The notes under the pieces are model-generated. The model made no database searches. It saw only the letters and a program-made list of their open reading frames with translations, and was not told the origin of the DNA. A DNA stretch of 40,705 nucleotides from Chara braunii (lineage: Eukaryota > Streptophyta > Charophyceae > Charales > Characeae): assembly GCA_003427395.1 (NCBI GenBank), contig BFEA01000606.1, positions 411,200 through 451,904 on the forward strand, read 5' to 3'. The stretch's first letter is position 1, and each line of letters begins with the position of its first letter. The position numbers and the translations under genes were made by a program. Shown piece after piece: positions 1 to 8,878 of the stretch.

Positions 1-126
1 GAGGAGGAAGAGGAGGAGGAGGAGGCGAGGGAAGAGGAGGAGGAGGAGGAGAAGGAAGAGGAGGAGGAGGAGGAGGAGGTCCCGACGATGGAGGAGGAGG
101 AGGACGAGAGGAGGCGTCAATCTTGA
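1..126 (+). CDS. Possible 3' end of a gene: acidic, glutamate-rich tail, cut by window edge
   Basis: Frame 1 is open from the first base to a TGA at 124-126. It encodes about 41 residues, nearly all Glu, with a few Arg, Lys and Asp and a short Val-Pro-Thr-Met break near residue 27. The C-terminus is basic (DERRRQS). This could be the acidic tail of a protein whose body lies left of the window. It could equally be a purine (GAG/GGA)n microsatellite that happens to be open. No domain is visible, so no function is proposed. The microsatellite reading is at least as likely. Confidence 0.25.
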   Translation, partial: EEEEEEEEAREEEEEEEKEEEEEEEEVPTMEEEEDERRRQS

Positions 127-1190
127 AGATCTGATGGCCCAGATCGGGCCTTTTTTTATTTTCGGATTTCGAGGCCCTACCGGCCTCGGAAAAAAATTCC
201 CTTGCCCCTCCCCGCTTCGGCCCTGCCCGTGTCCCACCCGCAAGGTGCCCCCCTCCCCATAGAAGCGCCCCTCACATTTTTCCCACCGATTGGACGGAGG
301 GCCCCGAGAGGACGTCCGCCCAACTGTCCGATCAGACAGTTCCAGACGGTTAGGGGGGGTCCGGACGTCCGATCGGGCAACGTAGATAAAAAATAATTTC
401 TATTTTTTTTTTTACTCTAGGATACCTGTATCACCTTGTTTTCCCAGACGCCCCGAAAGTGCAAAGACCAAAAAAGGTAAAAAAAACAAACAAACAATAT
501 CATGCATAAAAATAACATGAACAACTCATACCTTGGGGTCACATCGAAATTCATTACCTTTTTTGGTGGTGGTGGGGCTTGGTCGGGCAAGTGATTCTAG
601 GCTGCTCTGGTAGCCTAGTTCTTACTTCATTTTTTATTTAATTTAAAAAAAAAAAATTAATACAACCCTGACGTAAATACTATTCGGTTAATTTTTATGC
701 ACAACATAATATTTTTTCATATATTTATCATTGTTTATTAATTTTATTTTTACTAGGACCTTGTTTGGCCCTTGCATGACTTGGCCGCCTGGGCAAGGAA
801 CATGACCCGGGCGGCCCAGCTGGCAGCCTAAAAAAAAATGAACATTGATTGATTGGGGACGAGGTCGCCGGGGGGGGGTTGCAACCCACCCTAACCATTC
901 AATAGATCAATCAATCAATCAATATGGGGGGAAGGGTTACAATTTTTTTGACCCCCTCATCTTCTACAAATTTTATTTATTTTTTGGCACAACAAAAACC
1001 AATCAAATTTAAGATCTAGATGCTCTTGGTAGTGCTTTACCTATAAAAAAAATAAGATTTAGAAACGAAAATGGGGTTTGGCGGGTTCTGAACCCCCGAA
1101 TGTGCAGGGCGGTCCGCCCCCCCCCCAAACGTTTGGCTGGGTGACCCTGCCCTTAATCTTATTAATTTAATTATTTAATTTATGTCTTTG
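127..1190. other. Non-coding spacer with hairpins and homopolymer runs
   Basis: No credible gene is visible. Several short perfect inverted repeats are present: GGCCC/GGGCC at 136-150 followed by seven T, CGAGGCC/GGCCTCG near 169-187, and AACTGTC/GACAGTT near 320-340. Two GGACGTCC palindromes lie in 310-375. From about 400 the DNA is AT-rich, with A/T runs and G9 to C10 runs near 870 and 1115. ATTGATTGATTG and its inverse flank 844-925. A weak tRNA B-box-like GGGTTCTGAACCC lies near 1084-1096. Confidence 0.4.
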
Positions 1191-3340
1191 CATTTTGGTT
1201 ATATATGTTTTTTTTTCTCATCTTCCTTCATGGTTTTTTATTTTTTTATTTTTTTTTATTAGGTTGCCAATCCTCCTCGTAACCTCTATTTTTTTCCGAG
1301 TTGTTCGACCCCGTCTCTTGCGCTTCCTACTTTATTACCTTGGACCCCAAGGCATCCTCCCCCATCGAGCGCCTCTAAAAAAAATGGTATGCCGTTATAT
1401 AGGATTGCCCAATCACGACTATGCCCTTTCCTCCTATGTTCTCATCACTTTTATTGACGACCTTCCTTTCCCACCTCACTCCCTATCTTCATCCCTCCCT
1501 CCCTCCCCACTTCTCATCATGGCTTCTCTCGATAAACATAGTCACCTCCTATAAAGTCCCTGTACTACTGGCCATTTCCCAAATGAACCATTAGACTGCG
1601 CCCCATTAATACATTCCTCGTAACCCCGATCTCCACGACATTCTGACTGCCTTTCTCGCCCCCTTTGTTGCCTAACTCAATGACCTCACCCTTGAGGTCA
1701 ACCGTCTCAAATTATTCTTTTGTTGCGACTCTCCTTATCACTTTCCTTTTTCCTTTCATGAGGGCTCTCAACTCGGTTTCCCCCTAAACCATCACATTTG
1801 ATAGCGGTTCATTTTCTACCATTCAAGCCTAGCGATCATCCCTCATAGTGCTAACTGCCACTGCCACCCAAACTATGTGGCCTCACCATGTAACCACCCC
1901 CGCTTCTTCGCCCATCCTTCATCCTTTCTCTTCTGCCCAGGAGCTTCCCACTCTTCGAGATAGTGCTCCCTGCACACATTGGCAGAGTCTTTACTCCTCC
2001 ACCCACCCTGCACACCCTGCAAGTGGCCAATCTCCACATCACCATGGCTCAACCCCTTACCTTCAAGCAAGCGTACCACTTACCTGCTATACACTTTCTT
2101 TTTCATCAACCACCTTTTTTGCTCCCATTGTGCTAGTGTATTTTCCTAAAATTGATCTCCTTTTTGCACCTTTGTACCTCAGTGATCCCACACAGCTACC
2201 CTCACCTGTGACTACCACTGTTGTTGGTCCCGTTGCCAACAACTCGGTTTTGCGGTTGCCTTTTCCCCTTCGCTGACCCAGACCCTTACCGCAACAATGC
2301 AAGTTCCCAACTCCACCTCCCCTTGCCACCCTGACCCAAATCTTGACCTCGCAGTGCAGGTTCCCACCTCCACCTCCCCTCGCCACCACCATAGTGAAAC
2401 CCCTCCTATGTGCATCGTGAGGATACTCGAGTACAATAGGAGTTTGTGGTGTTCCCCCAGGATCACTTAGCGCATGACATGATATCATTAACACCATAGA
2501 TCCGATTACCCAAACCAAATGATATAGGATCACTAACCTTGAGCGCCATATCCAAATGTTCCAAGATGCTCGCCTCACATGTGATGCGACATTCCTATCG
2601 GAGGCCAACCTTACCGACCATTTGGTCGTCAAAGTTTCTGCTAACCACCGTTTGCAACTATGAAGGCGATTATTCATACATTGTTTTGAGGCATTCAAGG
2701 CAATAGTATGCATGTACCAGTGGTTGCGTGGTTCCATTAGTTCTTTCTTCCGCCTCCCAGTCTTGTGCCACCACCCAACGTCTTCCTCCCCAATAATGTA
2801 TATTTTTTGTTGCTTGGTTTATTTTAGTGCTGCATTCTCTTAGTGCTACAGTGCGCTCGACCATCTCAATAGGAAAAAACGTCTACAACTACGTTCAAAT
2901 CCTCTAAGATATGATGCATTGAGAAACTGAACTAAAAAGTTCACATTACTAGAATGTCGGTCGAGGGGTAACCTTGAAAGTCATGAGAACGAAGTTGCCC
3001 TTGAGTATCATGAAATGCACCCCATGTAAATAATGGTAAACGTGCTACGTGACCTAAACTGCAGTGAGAATCATATGTTCGTTAATTATATAGTTTATTT
3101 CGATAGGCAACAACTAATAAGAATAAAAGGCAATATGACACTCCCCAATATGAGCCACTACAGTCCCGTTCTCTGCAACGACGGAAAAATAGGTGACATG
3201 TGGTCCGTCAGTAGAGCGAAATGTTAGGAGGGTAGCGTAAATTGGAAAGCAGTATCGATAACTATGGGAGGAAAATCATGGATGTGGGGTGAGATATAGG
3301 CATAGCAAAGGGAAATACTTAAGAAAGGACAACCCTACTC
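1191..3340. other. Pyrimidine-rich region, no recognisable gene
   Basis: 1195-2480 is strongly C/T-rich on the plus strand and opens frames in several phases (for example 1848-2276 plus and 2087-2737 minus). Their composition is Ser/Pro/Thr/His- or Gly/Arg-biased, as expected from skewed DNA. An imperfect duplicated stretch, GTTCCCACCTCCACCTCCCC, occurs twice in 2300-2390. Around 2480-2650 a stop-interrupted plus frame has the look of a retroelement gag (ITNLERHIQMFQDA), but this is too weak to assign. The rest, to 3340, shows nothing I can name. Confidence 0.35.
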
Positions 3341-3345
3341 CAATA

Positions 3346-3642
3346 TTAGATGCATCCCAGGGTACCCGACAGTCTAAGAACACCGTCCCCTTTGCAAGCA
3401 AAGAGGATGGGTGCACTATAGGGAAGGGTACTAGGTTTGATAAAATCTAATCGAAGGAGTTCCTTAACTTGAAGCTGATATTTTTTTTCCTCCGCCTTAG
3501 GAATTAAGGATTGATATACATAATGGTTAATACGATAATCATGCATGAGTTGCATAGAATGTTCTACACTGTGCATTGGCATTTGAGGATCCTATTAATG
3601 ATTAATATGAGGAAAAACGTCGCAATATTATCGAACCATGTC
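3346..3642 (-). pseudogene. Ty3-type retrotransposon reverse transcriptase fragment
   Basis: The minus frame from 3642 to 3346 reads through the start of a Ty3/gypsy-type RT domain. It begins with a YCDVFP-like leader, then a region matching the family's Pro-rich run-in. The hallmark block FIKPSTLPYSAPILF follows, and then a KGDGVLRL-like strand. In intact elements this last strand continues into a conserved Asp-Tyr-Arg motif, which is not recognisable here. Stops occur in the run-in, and the frame ends at 3346 before the catalytic YxDD region. No flanking integrase, RNase H or protease is recognisable. This is a dead fragment of about 100 residues against roughly 200 for the full domain. The family call is secure; the subfamily is not. 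Confidence 0.75.
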
Positions 3643-4475
3643 ACGAACGGACGATGACTAGTTTGTTGTGTACCTATCGGATTTCTTAGTGTTTACCTAA
3701 CTACAAGATATAAGTATGGGAACATAGAAGGGGAATCCACAAGCCAAGAGTGGATGTAGTGATAGCAGTCACAAAGAAGAAGAAAACGTCAGGTAGATCG
3801 GATGCTATAGCTATTAGCCTAACCTTGTTGTGGATCTCGAATGAAGTTAGCGGACTGGTTAGGGGTTGTGATAACAATATCTATGTGAGACAATAAGGGG
3901 TAATGGTCTCTGAGAGGCAAGTGAGGTGGGATGTTAACTATGTTACCGAAAAATTGGACATCGTACGTAAGACCACAATTTATTTTAAGAACAAGAGTCT
4001 TGATCTCCTGCTCAGCCTTAGTCAATCGGAACTGGAAGGACTATGGAGTGTCAAGGATAAAGTCGTACCTAGTGTCCATCACATGGAAATATGTGAAAGG
4101 AGTGAAAACGTGGAATTGAGTGCGTACTATAGTATGGGGAGGGAAAAAGTAGAATTAGAAATCACAAGATTGAAGGGACGCTTTGTCTTGTCCAAGGGTA
4201 AAAGAGATATGAGAATGTTTCCCGATAGTATGGCGTTGCGCCTCCTTGATAACGCGAGGATGAAAGAAATCGCCCTAGGAGTCGGAGTCCCATAGAGTGT
4301 ATATACCCTTGTACACATCCCTAAATGGACGGATAGAACAAATTGGGTACGATTACCATCGATAGTGAGATGGACAAAACGATCCAACGTATACTAAGAT
4401 TTCATCAAGATATTGTCCTCTTGATTATCTCCATTAATGATTCGGTGCTCAACTTCCTTCACACCCTTTACTTGC
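3643..4475. other. Spacer between retroelement scraps
   Basis: A 130-residue frame (3903-4295, plus) is open but matches nothing I recognise. Two overlapping minus frames (3819-4025 and 4127-4387) are similar in size. Given the flanking RT fragment and LTR-like sequence this is probably decayed retroelement DNA. No promoter or splice structure supports a host gene. Confidence 0.3.
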
Positions 4476-4926
4476 GATGTCGAGCGCATCGGCCCTCGCG
4501 TGAACGAGGGCCCTCCCGGCCATGTCACGCAGGAGTTTAAACAAAACTTAACTTAAGAGACAACTCAAGAAAAGACGCATAACATCCCGCATGCCATCGA
4601 AACGGGTGCGGTCGCGTCGTCCCCTCGTCGCTCTGGCCGGGTGCGCCAGCTATACATCCCGCGGTCCCCTACGACAGGACATGTTTCCGCGGGGCATAAG
4701 CTTGCTTCCCTAAGGGGCTGTCACCACCCTTAGGGGCGTATCCCTACCGAGCTACCGACCCACATGCGAAAGCTTTTAAATGCAGTCGCAGAGGTAGGTC
4801 AGCCGAGGGCGTTTGCTCGTTCGCTGTAGTATAGATACGCTTGGTTAACGCCGAGCGGACCCGAACGTCGTTCGTTCCTAGGGCGCTGATCTCCTAAGTA
4901 CGAAACGTACGCCGGTCGACTAGGAC
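4476..4926 (+). mobile_element. LTR-like terminal segment, copy 1, with upstream coding scrap
   Basis: This is the inverted, diverged counterpart of 17378-17755. It starts with a short coding-like stretch (DVERIGP, 4476-4496) that has a partner on the minus strand at 18542-18560. A TGTCACGCAGGAG start follows at 4523-4535. Shared blocks run through to GTCGACTAGGAC near 4915-4926. They include 4629-4676, with a conserved GGCTGG/CCGGCC stem-loop in the minus reading, and 4781-4835. A TGTCAC start directly after a coding end is what a 3' LTR looks like. A solo or 3' LTR is my reading. No primer-binding site or target duplication is visible. Confidence 0.5.
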
Positions 4927-5312
4927 GGTCTCAACCAAGCGTGAAACCCAAATAGTTATCCTAGTCCCTTAGACATATAGCCAAAGAGAATTATAACATT
5001 CACATACAATTACGTCAAAAAAAGTCGACCGTAGTCGACATGAATATATATCCCATCGAAAATGATAATTGAAAGAAACAATTCATCATTCAATAATACA
5101 AGATCAGAATAAAATCCGACCACCGCGGGTCGCACACCATAAAACAATCAAACAACCGCCAACAACAAGTTGACTACTGATAATAACCTCACTGCAACCG
5201 ACAAGGTAGTCGGTCGCCTTAGTTTTGACTTGATGAGACTTGCCGCCAAAGTCATTCATTCTGACCTACCGTCGACCTAAGACTAGGCACACATTCTCAT
5301 CTTTACTCATTC
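4927..5312. other. AT-rich spacer
   Basis: No gene is seen. A GTCGACcgtaGTCGAC direct repeat lies near 5023-5039 and a CGACnnnGTCG motif recurs several times to 5280. The LTR-like segment may extend into the first part of this stretch, because its far end was not located. Confidence 0.3.
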
Positions 5313-5666
5313 TCAATTTTCTTCGATGACGAATGATTCTTGATCAGGGGCATTGCTTGAAGTGTTAGATGCCTCTCCCTCTAGGAAGTGGTCTGGGGTA
5401 CTCCTCCTCCTCGTCCGAGCACAAGACTCGGATCTCAGAAGTCGGACCGTCTCCACCGAACCGGCAAAGTACCCCTCCGTAGAAACCGTCCACTCTAGGT
5501 CGATAACAGGGCCGACTCCTAAAGCAACGAACCCCGTCCCAGATGCTTCCTGGAGAAAGAAAATGTGTTCACCCCAAGTAGGTTTTAACTGTTCTCGTTT
5601 TTTTAACTCAAGGTAATTTGGACGAAAAGAGTCAGAGGTGATAGAGAATGAGAACCACTTAGACAT
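5313..5666 (-). CDS. Unassigned open frame of 117 codons
   Basis: The minus frame starts with ATG at 5666 and stops at 5313. The middle reads like real protein: mixed hydrophobic and acidic composition, with GTGFVALGVGPVIDLEW followed by an ETVRLLRSES stretch. The tail is Arg/Ser/Asp-rich and probably disordered. The sequence upstream of the ATG contains stops in the same frame. I recognise no domain. Because 4.5-4.9 kb carries an LTR-like segment, this may be the C-terminal end of an LTR-element polyprotein. A genuine small host exon is the alternative. Confidence 0.3.
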   Translation of the reverse strand: MSKWFSFSITSDSFRPNYLELKKREQLKPTWGEHIFFLQEASGTGFVALGVGPVIDLEWTVSTEGYFAGSVETVRLLRSESCARTRRRSTPDHFLEGEASNTSSNAPDQESFVIEEN

Positions 5667-6589
5667 GTATAGATAGATAGGGTTATTCGAGATAAAACGA
5701 GTTTCCTTGGGAAGAGTTAAATTCGTTATGCTTTGATTCTCTTTCTGTCATCAAGATTTTTTTTCTCACGGCACTCATCGATTATCCTTCAAAAATAGCA
5801 AGCAAGTTCACTCAACTCACTGACGAACGGAAAAAGATAAGGGTCAAACTCTCCGTCATTTTGTCAAATAACATCTTCGTCTTTTTACTCACCTGCACAC
5901 CACGCACACAACACGATCAAAAGAAGACAAGCAAAATCCCACTACTCTCGTCAGACCCATTTTTTCACTCATGCATGACGCCCACAACCCCACTCAACCT
6001 TTCTCCTGAACATTCAAAGCAAAATGGTCAAGCAATGTGTGGGTGCACACAGGTGTGAAGGGAGTCTGAGTCGTCCACTGACTGACCTTGAGTGAAGTGG
6101 TGTCGAACGCGTCGTGGCTCACTCAAGAAAGTCAAATGACATATACGCGTCGCCGAAGAAACCGCAGTCTCGAGGTAAGTCTTGGGCCAACTGCTTGTCC
6201 CAGACTGTTCCCGACTCGCAAGTTTCACTCGCGGCAGTCCCAAGTGCGAAAATGGCAAGCCGCACTCGTCCCAAAAAATTCACCACGTCCTGTGTCGATC
6301 CCAACTGATCCCAAACGGTCCCAAGTGGTCCCTCACTACTGTTAGTGTTGGGTAGTCCCATCTACAAAACATTTATTTCATATGCTGCATAAAAAAATAA
6401 ACCCTCCCGTCGCGCTCAGATTTCGTATCGTCGCATGCCGTCAACCGCCACCATGTCACACTGCTGCTGCCGTACACACCAATGGTAGCAGACCTTCACC
6501 AAGAAAAGCAGACGTTGCGCCGCAACAAAAAACCTTTTAGCGCCGTAAAAAAACCTCCACTGCCGCGTCGCACGTCCCACCGTCGTGCC
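5667..6589. other. Non-coding spacer
   Basis: No gene is supported. Short GTCCCAAGTGG/GATCCCAACTG-type direct repeats lie at 6170-6345. Open frames on both strands in 6028-6361 are mutual shadows without domain character. Confidence 0.3.
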
Positions 6590-7125
6590 GCAGTTCCACT
6601 GCCATGCCGAACTCTCGTCGGAAAATGGCAGCGCTTCCGCATCACTGTCGAAAAAACCAGAACAGCTGCCGGAAAAATTCAGCAGCGCTTCTGCACCATC
6701 GTCGAAAAAAGCCTGCGTCGCCGCCGCAAAAGTTCGGCAACACTTCCGTACCACCGTAAAAAAAACCAGAACCGTCGCCACAAAAAATCCGGCAGCGCTT
6801 TCGCACCACCGTCGAAAAACCAGAACCGTCGCCGCAAAAAATCCGGCAGCACTTCCGCACCACCGTCGAAAAAAGTCTGTGCCTCAGCCGGAGAATTTCG
6901 GCAGCACTTCCGTACCGCTGCCGTAAAAACCCGTGCCGCCGCCGCAGAATTTCGACAGCACTTCCGTACCGCTGCCGTAAAACCCGTGCCACCGCCGCAA
7001 AATTTCGGCAACACTTCCGTACCGCTGCCGTAAAAACCCGTGCCGCCTCCGCAGAATTTCGGCAGCACTTCCGTACCGCTGCCGTAAAACCCGTGCCGCC
7101 GCCGCAGAATTTCGGCAGCACTTGT
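6590..7125. repeat. 54-bp GC-rich minisatellite
   Basis: About nine to ten tandem units of 53-54 bp are built on TTTCGGCAGCACTTCCGTAC, then a GCTGCCGTAAAAACCCGTG block, then (CCG)nCAGAA. The last four or five units (6896-7125) are nearly identical. Earlier units are more diverged and carry a CACCGTCGAAAAA variant. A 54-bp unit keeps frame, so Arg/Phe/Gly-rich 18-residue repeats appear in several frames on both strands. Single-A length changes (53 against 54) break every frame, which argues against coding. Confidence 0.8.
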
Positions 7126-7194
7126 CATGCTCCCCATCGCTCCACTGCCGCTCCTCACCACGCTGCGGCAGAGTCCCACCAGAGACCAGCCTGC

Positions 7195-7895
7195 CAAGGG
7201 GTGGAGCAGAGTGCTCCAGCCAAGGCTATGGCTGTCTCCTCCTTCGTCGCTCCGCTCCTTTGCAGTCCTCCAGCTCCGCCGGCAGCACTCCTACCTCCTC
7301 TCCAGCACTCCAGCAATGAGGCAAGTGTGTTGACGCACACTGGCAGCCAGAGGCAAGTGTGAGGCAGCTGGGGAACAGCTGCCTCTTTTGTAGTGGCTGA
7401 GGAGGGCAGCAGCAGCCTCAGCTGCCCCCAGGCAAAATTCGTCACTTGCCTGGGGCTGTTGATCTGAGCCAGATCAACGGACTGAGGCTGTCTCACCTCA
7501 GCCACACACTTAGGGTGGCAGTTGTACTCAACTGCCCCCCTCTTTTTCTCCCTTTTCCCTGCACTCAGCCTCACACTGAGTGCAGGTTCAGCGGGAAAAT
7601 GGCTGTTTCCAGCCAAGTTCCCCTCATTACCCCTTCATCTCCCCAGCCTCTGGCCTGAGTCACATTCAGGCCAGTTTGGCCTGTATCTGATCATAGCCGC
7701 GGCCACTTTCGTGGCCGTGGCTTTTCCCTTTTTCCTTTTATCTTCTTTTTCTCTTTTCTCCCCTGCCCTCCCCTGAAAACGGGGATGGCAGTTGTCAGAT
7801 TGGGAGAGGTAGGGAAAGAACTCGTGAAAATTCAAGAGTTCAAATCCCGACAGGCTCAGAGCGGGGTGCAAAAAGTACCCCGACTTTGAAGAATT
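7195..7895. repeat. Chain of unrelated short perfect inverted repeats
   Basis: At least fourteen stem-loops follow one another, each with its own arm sequence. Examples: GGAGCA/TGCTCC (7203-7217), AGCCA/TGGCT (7218-7233), AGTGTG/CACACT (7324-7341), a 10-bp stem GAGGCAGCTG (7361-7385), GCTGAGG/CCTCAGC (7396-7422), and a 10-bp stem CCCCAGGCAA (7426-7455). Further stems are TTGATCT/AGATCAA (7459-7477), CTGAGG/CCTCAG (7482-7501), GGCAGTTG/CAACTGCC (7517-7536), an 11-bp stem CCTGCACTCAG (7558-7586) and CTGGCCTGA/TCAGGCCAG (7650-7674). The last are a GCCGCGGCCAC stem (7696-7721), GAACTC/GAGTTC (7818-7841) and CGGGGT/ACCCCG (7862-7882). No frame is credible here. Confidence 0.7.
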
Positions 7896-8301
7896 TTAGA
7901 AACATATTCGCTGGATAAAAAAATCTAAAAACAATCACGCACATGGCCTACGTGCCTGACTACCTACAGAAAAAAAATCAAGGTCAAAAAAATTGTTTTG
8001 CGCTACCAAAAAAATAGTGGCGCAAACTGAAAAATACAGCTTCTCAGAAAAACTCAGATCCCGTTTTTCGTTTTCTTTTTTTTTTCTTTTTCTTCTTTTC
8101 TTTTCTTTTCTCTTCTCTTCTTACCCCCCCTAACACAACGGGGAGGCAGCTGGCAGGTCGGGAGGAGCAGGTCCTCCTCTCCCCATCCTCCCAATTCTCT
8201 CTCTCTCACTCTCCACTCAACTCCAACCCCCTCTTGCTTTCCGTGTGTGAACTATGGGCCGCAAGATTTTAAGATTTTGCGCCCACAATCATCTGTCCAA
8301 A
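7896..8301. other. Low-complexity spacer
   Basis: A-rich DNA is followed by a (TTTTC)n pyrimidine tract at about 8070-8125 and a (CT)n stretch near 8195-8225. An imperfect hairpin (GGGCCGCAA ... TTGCGCCC) lies at 8255-8284. No gene is seen. Confidence 0.4.
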
Positions 8302-8379
8302 ACGAAGTGGGAGTCTTTGTGCTCCCACACAGTCTCCAAGACGAAGTGGGAGCCTTTGTGCTCCCACACAGTCTGCAAA
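8302..8379. repeat. Two tandem 39-bp units, each a hairpin
   Basis: The units 8302-8340 and 8341-8379 differ at only a few positions. Each contains GTGGGAG and CTCCCAC as a perfect 7-bp stem around an 8-nt loop. The array ends directly against a run of 24 T. Confidence 0.85.
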
Positions 8380-8382
8380 GAC

Positions 8383-8845
8383 TTTTTTTTTTTTTTTTTT
8401 TTTTTTAATTACTTCGGTTTTCCCAACGGTCACGTCCCATCGTGGCCTGCTATGGCACATCGAGGTATAGACCCGGGTTCAAATCCCTACCTGGATTTTG
8501 GACCATTTCTCGATTTATGCGTGTCATCCTTGCGCAAGGGTCAAGCTGCAGCCAGGCAGCTGTTCCCGCTTGGTGGTTGCAGGTTGGGTGGCTGACTGAT
8601 TGCTGGCCGACTGGCTGCAGGCTGGTTGCTGGCCGGCTGGCTGCACGCTGGGTGGTTGCAGGCTGGGTGGTTGCAGGCTGGGTGGTTGGCTGATTGCTGG
8701 CCGACTGACTGCTGGCTGGTTGCTGGCCGGCTGGCTGCACGCTGGGTGGTTGCAGGCTGGGTGGCTGGTTGGCCAGCCCTACACTTGCTGCACCCTGCAG
8801 CTACCATGCCATCCATTTCAGCCCTTGGTGCGGACGCCCGTGGTC

Positions 8846-8876
<31 letters not shown>
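8383..8876. mobile_element. Repeat segment bounded by T24 and A29, with tRNA B-box motif
   Basis: A T24 run (8383-8406) and an A29 run (8848-8876) face outward and enclose about 440 bp. Near the left end, 8468-8486 holds GGGTTCAAATCCC, an exact match to the RNA polymerase III B-box form. No A-box at the expected upstream distance is convincing. The two tails could be the 3' ends of two retroposed short elements in head-to-head orientation. That is inference. Confidence 0.4.
8560..8772. repeat. GGCTGGTTGCA minisatellite with 94-bp higher-order period
   Basis: An 8-11 bp Trp/Leu/Ala-like motif (GGCTGGTTGCa/cTGGGTGGTTGCA) is repeated throughout. A longer block starting TGATTGCTGGCCGACTG occurs at 8597 and again at 8691, giving a 94-bp higher-order period. 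The open frames here on both strands are products of the repeat. Confidence 0.8.

Positions 8877-8878
<2 letters not shown>

Noticed and set aside
136-157. GGCCC/GGGCC hairpin followed by seven T, like a bacterial intrinsic terminator
   Set aside because: The window is clearly eukaryotic and no operon precedes it. Hairpins of this size are common throughout the window.
1084-1096. B-box-like GGGTTCTGAACCC, read as a possible tRNA or SINE
   Set aside because: The motif is one base off consensus and no A-box or cloverleaf could be drawn with confidence.
2087-2737. 216-codon minus-strand open frame
   Set aside because: It lies opposite pyrimidine-rich DNA and its Gly/Arg/Val/Trp-rich composition follows from that skew. 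No domain is visible.
7826-7850. GAGTTCAAATCCC near 7835 as a tRNA T-arm
   Set aside because: No A-box or acceptor stem is present, and the bases are better explained by the GAACTC/GAGTTC hairpin.
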